Below, one piece after another: positions 1 to 6,236 of a stretch of 12,319 bases of DNA (its first letter is position 1; the number at the start of each line of letters is the position of its first letter). The position numbers were made by a program, and so were the translations under genes. The notes below the pieces were generated by a model. The model was not told where the DNA came from and made no database searches. It worked only from the letters and a program-made list of their open reading frames with translations. Origin of the DNA: Bacteroidales bacterium (GTDB taxonomy: Bacteria; Bacteroidota; Bacteroidia; Bacteroidales; UBA3824); the NCBI GenBank assembly GCA_017645985.1, contig JAGCNK010000155.1, positions 1 through 12,319 of the forward strand, in the 5' to 3' direction.

Positions 1-880
1 GTCCTCGGTTGGCTTTCTCGTCGTTACGAACGTAGTGACCGTTCCAAGGATAGAGTCGCGGGTTTACGATACGTTCGGGCGAAGTAGCAGAGTTGCCGAT
101 GAGGGCGAGAGCTGCATACTCCCATTCAGCCTCGGTGGGCAGACGGTAGGAGGGAAGCAGAATACCGTCCTCCATTGTGGCGTGACGTTCGCCGTCGGGA
201 GAGTTGGGACTCTTGATATTGTTCTTAACAGTACCGATGTACTTGCCGGCTACGTAAGCTTCGGAGTTGAAGTTGTTTGCGCCTTTCTGCTCGGGGTCGT
301 ATTCGAGGATGCCGTAGTCGATAAGGGCTTTCTCGTTAACACGGTCGGTACGCCAGATGCAGTATTCGTTTGCCTGTTCCCAGGTAACACCTACTACGGG
401 ATAGTCGTTGTAGGCGGGGTGGCGGAAGTAGAACTGTACATACGGTTCGTTGTATGCCAGACGTCTGCGCCAGCACAGAGTGTCGGGTACCGCCTTGTTG
501 TAGAGCTCGGGTGTTTCGTCGTAGAACACGCGATAAACCCAGTAGAGGTACTCGCGGTAGTCGAGGTTGCTCACCTCAGTCTCGTCCATATAGTACGACG
601 ATACTGTTACGCGGCGACGCATACTGTTCCAGTCGCTCATAATGTCCTGCTCGGCGCTACCCATTGTGAATGTACCGCCTTCGATCAGTACCAGACCAGG
701 GCCTGCTTCCTGTTCAACATATTCAGCAACTTCGAAACCGCCCATCTTGGGGTCGTTGTAGCCCCATCCGGTCTTGCCGGACGAGCCGCTGCGCAGCGCT
801 ACTTTGGGACCGCACGATGATAGTACGGTTGCTCCTGCGAGTATGCCTGCCAGCATTATTATCTTCAATTGCACTTTCAT
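1..880 (-). CDS. gldK: GldK/PorK-like T9SS lipoprotein, 3' end cut by window edge
   Basis: First 293 residues of a formylglycine-generating-enzyme (FGE/SUMF1)-like lipoprotein; the remainder lies beyond base 1. The start is the ATG at 880-878, followed by a type II signal peptide with lipobox LSSC (Cys23). The FGE-fold signatures are visible in order: EGGTFTMGS at about residues 67-75, MDETEVSNLDY at about 98-108, VVGVTWEQANEYC in the middle, and RLPTEAEWEYAA at about 247-258. In GldK/PorK the FGE fold is structural: with GldN/PorN it forms the periplasmic ring of the type IX secretion system under the outer membrane. The PorP-like gene ends 39 bases upstream, which matches the porP-porK order of Porphyromonas gingivalis and favours GldK over GldJ or an unrelated FGE-domain lipoprotein. 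Family members are usually around 450 residues, so roughly a third is missing. The part where FGE enzymes carry catalytic cysteines is not visible. Confidence 0.86.
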   Translation of the reverse strand, partial: MKVQLKIIMLAGILAGATVLSSCGPKVALRSGSSGKTGWGYNDPKMGGFEVAEYVEQEAGPGLVLIEGGTFTMGSAEQDIMSDWNSMRRRVTVSSYYMDETEVSNLDYREYLYWVYRVFYDETPELYNKAVPDTLCWRRRLAYNEPYVQFYFRHPAYNDYPVVGVTWEQANEYCIWRTDRVNEKALIDYGILEYDPEQKGANNFNSEAYVAGKYIGTVKNNIKSPNSPDGERHATMEDGILLPSYRLPTEAEWEYAALALIGNSATSPERIVNPRLYPWNGHYVRNDEKANRG

Positions 881-910
881 ATTACAAGAGTTTTTTACTA
901 AATTATACTA

Positions 911-936
911 CAAATATAACTAAAATGCCGGGCAAA
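911..936 (-). promoter_or_regulatory. Candidate internal promoter for gldK
   Basis: Read on the minus strand, bases 918-911 are TATATTTG, an exact match to the Bacteroidota -7 consensus TAnnTTTG. A TTTG at 936-933 could act as the -33 element, but the 14-base spacing is shorter than usual. The box lies just past the stop of the PorP-like gene and would place a transcription start about 25 bases before the gldK ATG. It could let gldK and following genes be transcribed separately from the upstream genes. In AT-rich DNA a chance match is possible. Confidence 0.4.
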
Positions 937-1882
937 TTATTGTTTCACGCCGGTTATTTTTTTTACCGTCGTGCAATTTGTATTTTACGGCTATCTCGTG
1001 CGAGCCGTAAGTGCTTTTGGTTATGGCTGATAGGTCGAAGTCGTGTCCGTAACCTATCTGAATGCGCTTTATTGTGGTGCCTATGGTGGCAATTAGTGTG
1101 TGCTGCTTGTAGTCGTTGGTCTGCATACGGTAGGATATGCCGCCAATGACCGGGGTGTTGTCGATGTACACGCCCGCCTGAATGGTGTTGATGTCGCTCT
1201 GCCGGCGGTAGAGCAGACTCGGTATCAGGCACGGAGTGCCCTCTTCGATTTTTTTCATTCCTTTTACTAACGAAATTTTGTGGTTGGCAAATACCGAAAT
1301 TACAGTCGGCACTATGTCGTCGCCCGAGATTTTGTATTTTGCCACGTTGTATGCCGCCACGCCTAATACGGTGTGCGGAGTGCAGATTATCAGTCCCGCC
1401 GATGCCGATGCCGTGCGAGGCGCGGTGTATTCTATCGTGGGCTGGTTGCCAACGACTGAGCCGTCGAGCGGGTCGAGCATACTGTAATATACGAGTTTGT
1501 TTTGTTTGAGGTTGCCTATTGAGTATGATCCTTCAATGGCGGCGCTGCATTTTAGGTTTCGTGCAATCTTGACAGCGTTGGCGTACGATGCCGAAAACTG
1601 GTTGTGGCTGTAAGCTCCTCCGCTGGCTGTGCCGTATGCCCTGACACCTATGCCGCAGTTTCCAAGGTTCTGAAGATACGATGCGCAGTATGTCTTGTAG
1701 CCACCGTCGGCGGTAGGAAACTGGTTGCGAAGTATCATAGCTATTTCGCTGTTGCCAGGCACTGCCGAGAATGCAGGGTTGAGCGACAGCTTGTCGGCGT
1801 AATATTGTGAAAAATATATGCCTTGGGCATTGACTGTGGATGCGGTAATAATAAGCGCGATGGTAGTAATCAGTGTTTTCAT
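920..1882 (-). CDS. porP: Type IX secretion system membrane protein, PorP/SprF family
   Basis: A 320-residue outer-membrane protein. It has a Sec signal peptide, MKTLITTIALIITASTVNA, cleaved before Gln20, followed at once by the family hallmark GIYFSQYYADKLSLNPAFSA (residues 21-40), the form seen at the mature N-terminus of PorP/SprF proteins. The rest is rich in alternating strand-like segments, as expected for a beta-barrel. PorP/SprF proteins serve type IX secretion as outer-membrane partners of the GldK/PorK machinery or of particular surface adhesins. The gene starts 9 bases after the AcpH-like gene and ends 39 bases before gldK, so it is probably co-transcribed with both. The position directly ahead of gldK argues for the core PorP role rather than an adhesin-specific SprF. 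No Shine-Dalgarno sequence is seen, which is normal for this phylum. Confidence 0.85.
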   Translation of the reverse strand: MKTLITTIALIITASTVNAQGIYFSQYYADKLSLNPAFSAVPGNSEIAMILRNQFPTADGGYKTYCASYLQNLGNCGIGVRAYGTASGGAYSHNQFSASYANAVKIARNLKCSAAIEGSYSIGNLKQNKLVYYSMLDPLDGSVVGNQPTIEYTAPRTASASAGLIICTPHTVLGVAAYNVAKYKISGDDIVPTVISVFANHKISLVKGMKKIEEGTPCLIPSLLYRRQSDINTIQAGVYIDNTPVIGGISYRMQTNDYKQHTLIATIGTTIKRIQIGYGHDFDLSAITKSTYGSHEIAVKYKLHDGKKNNRRETIICPAF

Positions 1883-1891
1883 GTAGTCGGT

Positions 1892-2515
1892 TTACTGAGT
1901 AACGCATTTTTCGGTGCGAAAATTATCAATGCCGAACTCTTTTGACACAGCGCCGAGTATGGATTGGAAAAACTGGTCGAAATCATTGCCTATGGCGTCG
2001 TAGTTTTCGTTGAGGGTATCAATAGTCTCGTCGGTTTTTGCGGGGAAAGAAGTCTTGCCTTCCATAATCTTGAATGCTGCCGCCACACCTTTTATATTAT
2101 AGTAGCTTTTGAGCCTGTTGCTGATGATCAGGTGCGGAATAAGCGGCTGGAGGTTTTTGGGCAGGATGTCGTAATACCTGATGCAGCTGCTGTAAAAGTT
2201 TTGGGCGAACAAGTCCAGACCTATTGTAGAGTACTTTTCCCAGTCCTTGGCCAAAAAATGGTCGTAAATGACATCCACAGCCACGCCCGCGTATTTTCCT
2301 AATACGGGACGAAACAGCGCGATGCTTCGTGCGGCGGTAGGATGGCTGTCGGTGTAGCTGTCGATAAAACGGTGCAGCCTTATGCCCAGAGCCATCTCAG
2401 GCGGGTATTTGGCGTTTACCGATATCATGCTGCCCTTGACCCAGTCGCCAACGAAGTTGCCTACCTGCGTAAGCGCGTTGCTGCCAGATAAGAATATGTG
2501 GGCAAGAAAGTTCAT
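1892..2515 (-). CDS. acpH: AcpH-like acyl carrier protein phosphodiesterase family protein (DUF479)
   Basis: A 207-residue protein that begins with the family-typical MNFLAHIFLSG. Conserved polar positions fit the DUF479/AcpH family, a variant of the HD metal-hydrolase fold: GNFVGDWVKG (residues 19-28, Asp24), LHRFIDSYTDSHP (47-59) and DVIYDHFLAKDW (81-92). In Escherichia coli AcpH removes the 4'-phosphopantetheine group from acyl carrier protein. Length and motifs agree with E. coli AcpH, but many Bacteroidota members are known only by homology, so the substrate is inferred. It has no signal peptide and should be cytoplasmic. It lies 40 bases after the ABC permease and 9 bases before the PorP-like gene. 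A link between ACP turnover and the secretion genes is not obvious, and shared transcription may be incidental. Confidence 0.78.
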   Translation of the reverse strand: MNFLAHIFLSGSNALTQVGNFVGDWVKGSMISVNAKYPPEMALGIRLHRFIDSYTDSHPTAARSIALFRPVLGKYAGVAVDVIYDHFLAKDWEKYSTIGLDLFAQNFYSSCIRYYDILPKNLQPLIPHLIISNRLKSYYNIKGVAAAFKIMEGKTSFPAKTDETIDTLNENYDAIGNDFDQFFQSILGAVSKEFGIDNFRTEKCVTQ

Positions 2516-2555
2516 TCAAAGGTCTGTTTTTGGTTTATAGCGTGTAGTACAAATT

Positions 2556-3929
2556 CTATTCCCTTCTTAATGCGTTGAGCGGGTCAATCTTAGCCGCCTT
2601 GTGGGCAGGATAAATTGAAGCCGCGATGGTGGCTACTGCCGCAATAGCCACGGCAATGAGCGCGAGTTGCCACGAAAACACAAAAAAGTCGTTTTGTGTG
2701 CTGATGATGTTGACCAGCTGGCTGCGCACCAACGACGATGCAGATTTGGCAGCCCAATAGCCCGCCGCCGCGCCAATGATGCCGCCGATGGCTCCTGTGA
2801 TTGCCGATTCGATGTAAAAAATCAGCTTGATCTGCCACTGGGTTGCTCCGATGGCTTTCATTATGCCTATTTCCTTGCGGCGTTCGTAAATTGCCATTGT
2901 CATTGTGTTGATGATGCCAAACACCGAAACCGCTATGGCTATGATGCCGATGGCGGCAAGAAGCATGTCGATGAGCATAAATATTTTTTCGATGTCCTCA
3001 AGCTTGTCGCCGACCGAAAACACCACGAAACCCATCTCCTCTATTTTGTTTTTTACGGTTTTGAGCTCTTTGAAGTTGTACACCTTCACATATACCGAGT
3101 TGTATTGGTACAGGTCGTTGTCGATACCGTTGGCAATGTCGTAGATGAGCTTGACATCCACCGAAGGAATACGGTCGCACGTGGTAGACGGTAGAAAGAA
3201 TCCTCCCGACAGCATACCGGCGGTGAGTGTGTTGTTTTCGGTGATGCCCACGATCTGCAATGTGGTGGTGTCGTTTTTGACCGGAATTTCGGGAGTGTTC
3301 ATATCCATCTTTGACGGGTCGAACACCTTGGTCACTATTTTGATGTCGTGGTTGATGATAGAGTCTGCAGGCAGCGTGATGCCTCCGCTTATCTTGCCGA
3401 AGTCGCCGTCGCCCTCGATTTTTATTCCCATTTTAAACAGCGCCGACTTGCTCAGCACAATGCTTTTTTCGTTGTCCTTGGTGTAAAAACGTCCGTACGC
3501 CATATTGTCGAACGGCTTGAACGTGCCCATCAGCGCGGGAACGGATTTCATATTGGCCTTGGTGCTGCGTCCGTTGAGAATCACTTCGGCGTATTTGATG
3601 ATTTCGGGAAAAACGATGGTTACCTGCGGAATTTTTTCAAACTCAATAACAGCCGAGTCGTTTAGCGGGACGATTTTTTCGTTGTAGATGGCATTGCCGA
3701 GCGAACCGTAGTTTGAGTAGTCGGCGTCGCGGCGGCTGACTGTCATACCGGTGAATATGTCGTTGCTTACAAGCGTGTTTGATATGTTGTGGCTGATACC
3801 CTGACCAATCGACACCATTGAGCTGAGCGAGCCTATGCCGATGGCCACGCCGATAATGGTGACGGCGGTTCTGAATTTGTTCTGGGTCATATTGTTGACC
3901 GCAAGCGATATGATGTCTCCTAATTTCAT
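2556..3929 (-). CDS. ABC transporter permease, MacB/FtsX family
   Basis: A 457-residue membrane subunit with the MacB/LolE layout. One membrane helix (about residues 21-43) is followed by a large periplasmic MacB_PCD-type domain (about 45-315) and then three helices (about 316-342, 368-394, 420-440). Conserved FtsX-domain features are ERRKEIGIMKAIGA (349-362), the coupling region that contacts the ATPase, and a C-terminal YPAHKAAKIDPLNALR (440-455). The gene overlaps the upstream ATPase by four bases (ATGA), so the two are translationally coupled partners of one exporter. Such mechanotransmission transporters extrude peptides, lipoproteins or small molecules from the inner membrane or periplasm. 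The substrate cannot be told. No MacA-like or TolC-like partner lies beside it, so calling it a full MacAB system would overstate the case. A LolCDE-type role is an alternative. Confidence 0.88.
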   Translation of the reverse strand: MKLGDIISLAVNNMTQNKFRTAVTIIGVAIGIGSLSSMVSIGQGISHNISNTLVSNDIFTGMTVSRRDADYSNYGSLGNAIYNEKIVPLNDSAVIEFEKIPQVTIVFPEIIKYAEVILNGRSTKANMKSVPALMGTFKPFDNMAYGRFYTKDNEKSIVLSKSALFKMGIKIEGDGDFGKISGGITLPADSIINHDIKIVTKVFDPSKMDMNTPEIPVKNDTTTLQIVGITENNTLTAGMLSGGFFLPSTTCDRIPSVDVKLIYDIANGIDNDLYQYNSVYVKVYNFKELKTVKNKIEEMGFVVFSVGDKLEDIEKIFMLIDMLLAAIGIIAIAVSVFGIINTMTMAIYERRKEIGIMKAIGATQWQIKLIFYIESAITGAIGGIIGAAAGYWAAKSASSLVRSQLVNIISTQNDFFVFSWQLALIAVAIAAVATIAASIYPAHKAAKIDPLNALRRE

Positions 3930-4621
3930 TGTCGGCCGGTTGTGGTGGTTTTGATAATTTCGCCGTCAGAGAGTAGAATCGTTTTGTGCGACACTCTGTA
4001 AGCGGTTTCTTTGTCGTGGGTTACCATCACTATCGTGATGTTGTGCTTGCTGTTGAACATCTGCAAGAGCGACATGATGTCGGCTGATGTGGATGTGTCG
4101 AGGTTGCCTGTGGGCTCGTCGGCAAGTATTATCTTGGGTTTGTTGGCAAGAGCGCGGGCTATAGCCACACGCTGCGCCTCGCCGCCTGAAAGCTCTGATG
4201 GATAGTGCAATGCGCGTTTGTAAAGCCCCATATTGTATAGCAGTTCGCAGGCACGGGTCTCGCGGAGGCGTTTTGGGTATCCGCTGAAAACCAACGGCAT
4301 CTTTACATTGTCGATGGCAGTGCGCCACGGTATAAGGTTGAACGACTGGAATATCATGCCCACGGTGAATGTGCGGTAGCGAGCCAGCCGTCGTTCGTTC
4401 ATTTTCAATATGTTGCTGCCTTCGTAGAGAACTTCGCCTTCGGCACACGTGTCCATACCGCCCAGAATGTTGAGCAGTGTGGATTTGCCTGATCCCGACT
4501 TGCCTACGATAGATACAAACTCGCCTTCTTCGATGTCGAAATTTATATCTCGCAGAGCGAATATTTTGTTCTCTCCTTTCTTGTATGTTTTAGAAAGTTT
4601 TTCTATTTTTATCAGTGCCAA
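3926..4621 (-). CDS. ABC transporter ATP-binding protein, LolD/MacB type
   Basis: A 231-residue ATPase with every nucleotide-binding motif intact: Walker A GKSGSGKST (residues 40-48), Q-loop Gln92 in MIFQSFNLIP, signature LSGGEAQ (144-150), Walker B IILADEP (164-170) and switch His202 in VTHD. The signature and the NLIPWRTAIDNVKMPL stretch are typical of the LolD/MacB/FtsE group that energises FtsX-type permeases, and the permease follows with a four-base overlap. The first codon appears to be TTG at 4621-4619. No ATG lies in frame ahead of it, and the beta-strand LIKIEKLSKTYKKGE that normally opens these proteins begins two residues later. The gene is divergent from the J-domain gene and probably opens the transcription unit that runs through to gldK. 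Confidence 0.9.
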   Translation of the reverse strand: MALIKIEKLSKTYKKGENKIFALRDINFDIEEGEFVSIVGKSGSGKSTLLNILGGMDTCAEGEVLYEGSNILKMNERRLARYRTFTVGMIFQSFNLIPWRTAIDNVKMPLVFSGYPKRLRETRACELLYNMGLYKRALHYPSELSGGEAQRVAIARALANKPKIILADEPTGNLDTSTSADIMSLLQMFNSKHNITIVMVTHDKETAYRVSHKTILLSDGEIIKTTTTGRQ

Positions 4622-4643
4622 TTTTTTTGCTATTTTTACACCG

Positions 4644-4678
4644 TAAAATTACGAAAAATTTGTAACTTGGGATGCAAA
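4644..4678 (-). promoter_or_regulatory. Weak candidate promoter for the ABC transporter unit
   Basis: On the minus strand, bases 4651-4644 read TAATTTTA, one mismatch from TAnnTTTG. A TTTG at 4678-4675 could be the -33 element at a long 23-base spacing. Transcription would begin about 15-20 bases ahead of the TTG start. It is the best match in the 72-base divergent gap, but it is weak. Confidence 0.28.
4663..4670 (+). promoter_or_regulatory. Weak candidate -7 box for the J-domain gene
   Basis: TAACTTGG resembles the consensus TAnnTTTG with one mismatch and sits 23 bases before the ATG at 4694, a usual distance. No convincing -33 element is seen at the expected distance. A second possible box, TATTTTTA at 4631-4638, also has one mismatch. 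Confidence 0.25.
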
Positions 4679-4693
4679 AAAATATTAATTAAT

Positions 4694-5578
4694 ATGCAGT
4701 TTAAAGATTATTACAAAATTTTGGAGGTGGACAAGAACGCCACCGCCGATCAGATAAAGAAGGCCTACCGCCGTCTGGCTATGACTTACCACCCCGACCG
4801 CAATCCTGGCGACGCGTCGGCAGAGGAGAAATTCAAGGAGATAAACGAGGCTTACGACGTGCTGAGCGATGCCGAAAAGCGCAAGAAGTTTGACATAATG
4901 TTCGACGGCAAGGAGAATACCGACGATTTTTACACCCGCTCGTCGCAGAAGACCACTTCGCACGCCGACGACGGATGGTTCGGACGTGCCACCAAGGGCG
5001 GATATTCCGAATTTTTCAACAACTTCTTTCGCAACAGCTCGTTTTTCAAGGGCGACAACTTCACGGGAAAGATCTCGATTTCGCTCGAGGAGGCTTACAA
5101 CGGTTCTACACGTATCATCAAGGTGCTCGGCAAGGAGCTCCGCATAAAGATAAAGCCTGGTATTCAGGACGATACCCTTTTGAAGATTCCCGAGCAGGGC
5201 TATCCAGGAGTGGCAGGCGGCAGAAACGGCGACCTTTATGTGCGTGTGGGCGTTGACAACAAGAGTCCCCTGTTTATACGCCGTGGCGACGAGCTGTTTT
5301 CGGAGGTGTTTGTTGACATATATACCGTGATGCTTGGCGGATATATTATGATTTCTACCTTCAGCGGCAATATCAAGATAGCCGTGCCCGCCGGTGTGGA
5401 GTATGGCAAGCAGCTGAGAATCAAAGGCAAGGGAATGCCAGTGTACAATACTCCCGGCGCTTTTGGCGACCTTTTTGTAAAAATCAAATACTCGCTGCCA
5501 AAGAATCTTTCTGAAAAAGAGCGCGGATTGATAGAGCAGCTCCGCGATATGAGGACTAATTATGTTAAAGGCAGCTGA
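4694..5578 (+). CDS. cbpA: DnaJ-class co-chaperone, CbpA type
   Basis: A 294-residue J-domain protein. The J-domain fills residues 1-70, beginning KDYYKILEV, with the Hsp70-stimulating HPD at 33-35 and KFKEINEAYDVLSD on the third helix. A linker rich in Gly, Phe and Asn (about 75-122) follows. Two C-terminal substrate-binding domains occupy about 124-190 and 195-268. There is no CxxCxGxG zinc finger, so it is a class II DnaJ of the CbpA type, not the housekeeping DnaJ. It should recruit DnaK to unfolded clients in the cytoplasm. The ATG at 4694 was chosen over a TTG 27 bases upstream because the J-domain starts right there. Many Bacteroidota place the inhibitor gene cbpM after cbpA; here the next gene is a predicted membrane protein instead. 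Confidence 0.9.
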   Translation: MQFKDYYKILEVDKNATADQIKKAYRRLAMTYHPDRNPGDASAEEKFKEINEAYDVLSDAEKRKKFDIMFDGKENTDDFYTRSSQKTTSHADDGWFGRATKGGYSEFFNNFFRNSSFFKGDNFTGKISISLEEAYNGSTRIIKVLGKELRIKIKPGIQDDTLLKIPEQGYPGVAGGRNGDLYVRVGVDNKSPLFIRRGDELFSEVFVDIYTVMLGGYIMISTFSGNIKIAVPAGVEYGKQLRIKGKGMPVYNTPGAFGDLFVKIKYSLPKNLSEKERGLIEQLRDMRTNYVKGS

Positions 5579-5595
5579 TTTTTTGTGCAAATGTG

Positions 5596-5603
5596 TATCT
5601 TTG
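5596..5603 (+). promoter_or_regulatory. -7 box of the beta-barrel protein gene
   Basis: TATCTTTG matches TAnnTTTG exactly, is followed by CC, and lies 24 bases before the ATG at 5628. A TTTG at 5582-5585 is only 10 bases upstream, so no well-placed -33 element is present. The box suggests that the gene is transcribed independently of cbpA, although read-through from cbpA is possible because no terminator is seen in the 49-base gap. Confidence 0.5.
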
Positions 5604-5627
5604 CCAAAAAATTTAAAAAACACAACT

Positions 5628-6236
5628 ATGAAAAATATCAGGATTATAGCGCTGCTGGTTCTGGCATTGTCGGGACAGGCAGCATTTGCGCAGTTTGAAG
5701 ATTTTGAAGACGAAGAAAAATCAACCGTGAAGGTGAACGCCGACGGCACGCGCAAGACCGAACGCGAATTTTTAGACAAATACGCATTCGGAGGCAGTTT
5801 TGGGTTCGGTCTCTCGTCGCAATTTGGATATGTAGAGCTGGTTCCGTTTTTCGGCTACCGTTTTAATAAGTACGTAACCGCCGGAGTAACTGCTACTTAT
5901 ATGTACTCTTATTATAGCGACAGCTGGAGCTACGAGCCGTTTGACAGTTCGGTGTACGGCGGCGGATTTTTTGCCGACGTGTATCCGTTCAAGTTTCTGG
6001 TGGTGCACACCGAGGCGCAGCTGCTCAATTTCGACAATATTTGCGACGGAGTAACACTCAACTTTGACAACAAGCGTGAGTGGGACGTTCCTTTGATATT
6101 GGGCGTAGGATACCACCAAAGCTTCAACGAGCGTTGCGGTATCAACTATATGATAATGATGAATTTCAACGATTCTAACAAGCTTCGCTACAACGTGTAC
6201 GACAATCCTATAATCAGAATCACGTTCGTATTCTAG
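5628..6236 (+). CDS. Small predicted outer-membrane beta-barrel protein, function unknown
   Basis: A 202-residue protein that I do not recognise as a named family. It has a clear Sec signal peptide ending QAAFA, cleaved before Gln22. A short acidic stretch follows (FEDFEDEEKS, residues 23-32), then about 150 residues of alternating glycine and aromatic segments such as GGSFGFGLSSQFGYVELVPF (55-74). The C-terminus, IIRITFVF, ends in an aromatic residue as outer-membrane barrels usually do. The size would suit an eight-stranded barrel of the OmpX/OmpA-barrel type. There are single cysteines at 139 and 170, which might pair in the periplasm. The ATG at 5628 was chosen because the signal peptide begins there. 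The gene sits 49 bases after cbpA on the same strand, and its stop overlaps the stop of the convergent 607-residue gene. Confidence 0.75.
   Translation: MKNIRIIALLVLALSGQAAFAQFEDFEDEEKSTVKVNADGTRKTEREFLDKYAFGGSFGFGLSSQFGYVELVPFFGYRFNKYVTAGVTATYMYSYYSDSWSYEPFDSSVYGGGFFADVYPFKFLVVHTEAQLLNFDNICDGVTLNFDNKREWDVPLILGVGYHQSFNERCGINYMIMMNFNDSNKLRYNVYDNPIIRITFVF

Noticed and set aside
35..820. A long plus-strand open frame of 261 codons
   Set aside because: It is opposite the gldK-like gene, whose product has a signal peptide, lipobox and FGE-fold motifs. The plus-strand product shows no family features.
2516..2555. Possible promoter before the AcpH-like gene (GACCTTTG on the minus strand)
   Set aside because: It misses the first T of TAnnTTTG and touches the ATG, so transcription would begin inside the gene. 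The TAGAATTTG further up has one base too many between TA and TTTG.
2556..4621. A complete MacAB-TolC multidrug or peptide exporter
   Set aside because: Only the ATPase and permease are present. No MacA-like adaptor or TolC-like gene is seen in the window.
4667..4693. A TTG start 27 bases upstream for the J-domain protein
   Set aside because: It adds nine residues not typical of J-domains, while the ATG at 4694 begins exactly at the domain.
4685..5779. A 364-codon minus-strand open frame
   Set aside because: It lies antisense to the J-domain gene and runs into the next gene. The plus strand carries HPD and the C-terminal chaperone domains, so this frame is a shadow.
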